This document shows positions 62,401-64,000 of a stretch of 64,000 nt of DNA, piece after piece (position 1 is the first letter of the stretch; each line of letters begins with the position of its first letter). The stretch spans positions 1 to 64,000 of the forward strand of contig NZ_BDCG01000030.1 in NCBI RefSeq assembly GCF_001613385.1, read 5' to 3'. The translations under genes and the position numbers were made by a program. The notes under the pieces were generated by a model that worked only from the letters and a program-made list of their open reading frames with translations, did no database searches and was not told the DNA's origin. This DNA comes from Nocardia flavorosea NBRC 108225 (GTDB taxonomy: Bacteria > Actinomycetota > Actinomycetes > Mycobacteriales > Mycobacteriaceae).

Positions 62401-62819
62401 TCGCCGACCTCGTCGACGTCCGCAACCATATCCGCATCAGCGCCGAAAAGCGCAACGCCGCAGGCGAACACGTGGCCCTCTATGACCATATCGGCGAGAA
62501 GTCAGGCGGCGAATCCCAGGAACTCGTTGCCTTCATCGTCGGCTCCGCACTGCGCTACCAGCTGGGCGACGCCGGCGCCGAACGCCCCCGCTACGCCCCT
62601 GTCTTCCTCGACGAAGCCCTCATCAAAGCCGACGCCCGCTACACCGGCCGCGCTATCGGCGCCTGGCGTGGTCTGGGCTTCCAGCTCATCATCGGTGCCC
62701 CCAACGACAAGAACAGTGCCATCGAACCGCACATCGATGCCGAATACCTGGTCCTCAAAAACGCCGAGAGCCGCTCCTGGGCGAAACCCATCATCGGCAT
62801 CCCGCCAGAGGACCAGTGA
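59466..62819 (+). CDS. jetC: Wadjet type I JetC (SMC-like ATPase)
   Basis: A 1117-residue SMC-like ATPase. Walker A is GESGSGKST (residues 50-58), followed by about 900 residues of coiled coil with a hinge-like section near RPSPFTAWLKNELVERFDYL. The C-terminal ABC signature SGGESQ lies near residue 1013 and Walker B YAPVFLDEALIKAD near 1045. Two copies extrude DNA loops and bring plasmids to the JetD nuclease. GTG 59466 is chosen because GGAGG lies seven bases upstream. No jetD follows: a convergent gene begins 28 bases after the stop. Confidence 0.92.
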   Translation: MSMIDTLFGLVPESSRGHQWVALDLQLVNWGGYDGHHRVRFAPGATLLCGESGSGKSTLMDSYIALIMPHTMPFNGASNGGVVGRPRGKDQRNILSYARGKLDESRAGGETKARVLRGDGRDTWSAIAMTWADRSGARFTAVRAWYVPSTARSLEDLVQIRATCDEPFDLRTLAGPADKRLAETAVKALGLTCYATDREFTARLHTALGIGAAGDGNKAVALLGRIQAGQQITTVDALYKTMVLEEPSTLTTADEVVKQFDELAGTRTQMTTARRQVRALSPIREHRRTIVDATERAELIDSLGPFTDSSSPAGLWRFERRAELLRAAEEELLRRRGQAEKTVAAASARAKGAEAELSGIVETLRASGGDRLEKARGALREVDKRFDEVERARHRLEKSLAALGATVSDGKDFAALVTQAHNLLGDKQARQAAQNHFAEAKTHQTSVTRELEELRTERKGVAARRDNIPTELHRARAALAEAAGLTPEQLPFVGELIEVRTEFEPWREAFNLALGGFATKMLIDRAHLNTFREKINTVRTARRIQFEGVRTGLRDEIGLDDRQLPGRLDYRPSPFTAWLKNELVERFDYLCVETPRLLPQHRKALTITGQISDGARGAHGGQGRANVLGFTNDRLLTRLDEQIRDAEDRKSVADAQVEATQADLDSFEDRRGAYRTLTELSWDQVDIDSVAAERDRWMQIIDDVHTGTPEIDRLQKQVDELMDKVEDLNEKAVRAKLEQEDLETAWEHTTAEAARAGRELGTARRAGREVTTEHRNYLEGLFGSDNTGDIPAAKALEAFDAATDRVADRLTTDLRTAESARQGARSRLSEIFSTFVERWPNPNLGTDPDDSYDDFERLLTDLETSRLHELENQWRDSLLKLSGNDLTSLDSELASAIREIRDRIEPVNRILAGLPFADDDHRLQIDPQESHSTVRARFRKELRDVRRLIDQANTDTDRERAYNRMAKVIDRIRRTAPDFADLVDVRNHIRISAEKRNAAGEHVALYDHIGEKSGGESQELVAFIVGSALRYQLGDAGAERPRYAPVFLDEALIKADARYTGRAIGAWRGLGFQLIIGAPNDKNSAIEPHIDAEYLVLKNAESRSWAKPIIGIPPEDQ

Positions 62820-62847
62820 GCCCTGCACCGGTCACGCCGAGGTCAGG

Positions 62848-63708
62848 TCACGCGAGCGCGGCGGCAAGGCGGCGCCACTGCTCTCGCGGGAACACTTGCG
62901 GGTCGGCATCGAGCACCTGCACGCAGACGTGGTCGGCACCGGCCGCTCGGTGTTCGGCGACACGATCCAGGATCGCCTCCTCATCACCCCAGGCGATGAT
63001 CGCATCGAAAAGCCGGTCACTCACGGTGTCGACATCTTCCTGCGTGAAACCGGACCGCAGGATGTTGTTCGCGTAGTTCGGCAGTTGGAGGTAACTGCGC
63101 AGCCAGTCGGTGCCGATCGACCTCGCCTCGCCGGCATCGGTGGTGAGAATGGCCGTCTGCTCGGGCAACAGCAACGGTCCGTCGCCCAGGGCGGCGCGAG
63201 CCGTAGCGGTGTGCTCCGGCGTCACCAGGTAAGGGTGGGCACCACCGGCACGCGTCGCCGAAAGGTGCAGCATCTTCGGCCCCAGCGCGGCCAGCACCCG
63301 CGCGTCCGCGGGAACGGGCCGGTCGAGAGCGTCCAGCGCGTCGAGATAAGCCCGAGTCGCCGCCAGCGGCTTCCGGTAGCGCCCCGGATCACCAGCATCG
63401 ATCAACGGGGCGTGGCTCACTCCGATACCCAGCAGGAACCGGTCACCATACGTGCCGGTCAGAGCCGCATACCGGGCCGCGACATCCGCCGGTTCATGCA
63501 TCCACAAGTTCAGGATGCCGGTCGCGACAGCGATTCGCTCCGTTGCTTGCAGCAGATTCTCGACCGCATCGAACACCGGACCGCCGACATCGGGAATCCA
63601 TACCGCGGCGTAACCGAGCTCCTCGAGCTCAGCCGCCGCCTCCGCGGCCTCGGCCGGATCGCCGTAACGCAACTGCGAACTCCACACCCCCACGCCCGAA
63701 AGCCGCAC
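62848..63708 (-). CDS. LLM-class F420-dependent oxidoreductase
   Basis: A 286-residue luciferase-like protein with the TIGR03620-type start SGVGVWSSQLRYGDPAEAAE, then WIPDVGGPVFDAVENLLQAT, GILNLWMHEPADVAARYAAL and GDRFLLGIGVSHAPLI. It is likely F420 dependent; the substrate is unknown. It is convergent with jetC and occupies the place where jetD is expected. Confidence 0.9.
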   Translation of the reverse strand: MRLSGVGVWSSQLRYGDPAEAAEAAAELEELGYAAVWIPDVGGPVFDAVENLLQATERIAVATGILNLWMHEPADVAARYAALTGTYGDRFLLGIGVSHAPLIDAGDPGRYRKPLAATRAYLDALDALDRPVPADARVLAALGPKMLHLSATRAGGAHPYLVTPEHTATARAALGDGPLLLPEQTAILTTDAGEARSIGTDWLRSYLQLPNYANNILRSGFTQEDVDTVSDRLFDAIIAWGDEEAILDRVAEHRAAGADHVCVQVLDADPQVFPREQWRRLAAALA

Positions 63709-64000
63709 AATACCCTCCTGGAGCTCGGAAGACCTACGCCGGTACCGGAATCCGGCCTTGCCCGAAAGATGCTACTGCACCACGGGCCGATCGAATCAGC
63801 ACCACCGGAACCGGGGTCCGGCCACCCGCCTGTGCCCGAGTACGCGATTGCCCACTCTCCTGCAGTCGCCCCGGCCGCGCTCGACGACCTACCTGGTTCA
63901 GCCGAATGTGCGGACGACAGCCCTGCCCGGCGTCAGGCAAACCCACCAACGTTTTCGCAGGTGAGACTCACGATTTTGCTCCGTCCGCGCTATCAGATAC
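63709..64000. other. Window end without a supported gene
   Basis: The last 292 bases carry only short frames on both strands. No start, ribosome site or family block could be supported; the next gene probably begins beyond the window. Confidence 0.6.

Noticed and set aside
60825..62489. Long open frame antisense to jetC
   Set aside because: Lies wholly inside the conserved jetC coding sequence on the other strand; composition is the usual GC-rich antisense shadow with no family.
62820..64000. Search for jetD downstream of jetC
   Set aside because: The minus strand encodes a complete luciferase-like protein and the plus strand has no DUF3322/DUF2220 block or Toprim motif.
1..64000. tRNA, rRNA or riboswitch genes
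   Set aside because: No cloverleaf with conserved TTC/CCA context, no ribosomal RNA block and no known riboswitch core was recognised by eye; a covariance search would be needed to exclude small RNAs.

Overview
The window is high-GC actinobacterial DNA, most likely from Nocardia or a close mycolic-acid relative. Pointers are two MspA-type mycolate outer-membrane porins, several deazaflavin (F420)-type luciferase-like oxidoreductases, two SDRs of the mycofactocin-associated type, a LigB-type ATP-dependent ligase, a steroid 9-alpha-hydroxylase oxygenase gene (kshA) and a latex clearing protein. No rRNA, tRNA, CRISPR array, intact insertion sequence or prophage was seen.

Positions 1-36 kb are a dense accessory catabolic region of steroid, lipid and aromatic type: Rieske oxygenases, about eight SDRs, VOC and SnoaL-like proteins, two acyl-CoA synthetases, a crotonase, a thioesterase, an Old-Yellow-Enzyme/FadH-type reductase, a cytochrome P450, an MFS exporter and local TetR regulators. 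Much of it is decaying. kshA carries a one-base deletion in a short C run. An SDR (3224-4060) has a Trp-to-amber stop. A 3' piece of an MFS gene lies beside kshA. A CYP125-like P450 survives only as its first ~45 codons, and an SDR 5' half is joined to an alcohol dehydrogenase 3' end. Palindromes between divergent genes suggest each small operon has its own TetR-type switch.

Positions 36-43 kb are a mixed zone: a TetR gene beside a double palindrome, hydrolase, EamA exporter, degraded genes (38.3-38.7 kb, 40.6-41.2 kb), a TniB-like transposon ATPase remnant, an inositol-monophosphatase-like protein and a DUF574 methyltransferase. Next comes an elongation-factor-G-like G domain that has lost its nucleotide-binding motifs, then a DUF35/thiolase (lipid-transfer) operon behind a KstR-like operator.

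Positions 46-57 kb hold a membrane protein, F420-type oxidoreductase, small secreted protein, truncated haemoglobin, Tat-exported latex clearing protein, DUF4383 membrane protein, universal stress protein, Acg-type nitroreductase, secreted lipase and LigB. From 57.3 to 62.8 kb there is a tightly overlapping jetA-jetB-jetC operon (type I Wadjet condensin), but the place where the nuclease gene jetD normally follows is taken by a convergent luciferase-like gene. Several genes start directly behind a TAnnnT -10 hexamer with only 6-8 bases between, which points to leaderless transcripts.
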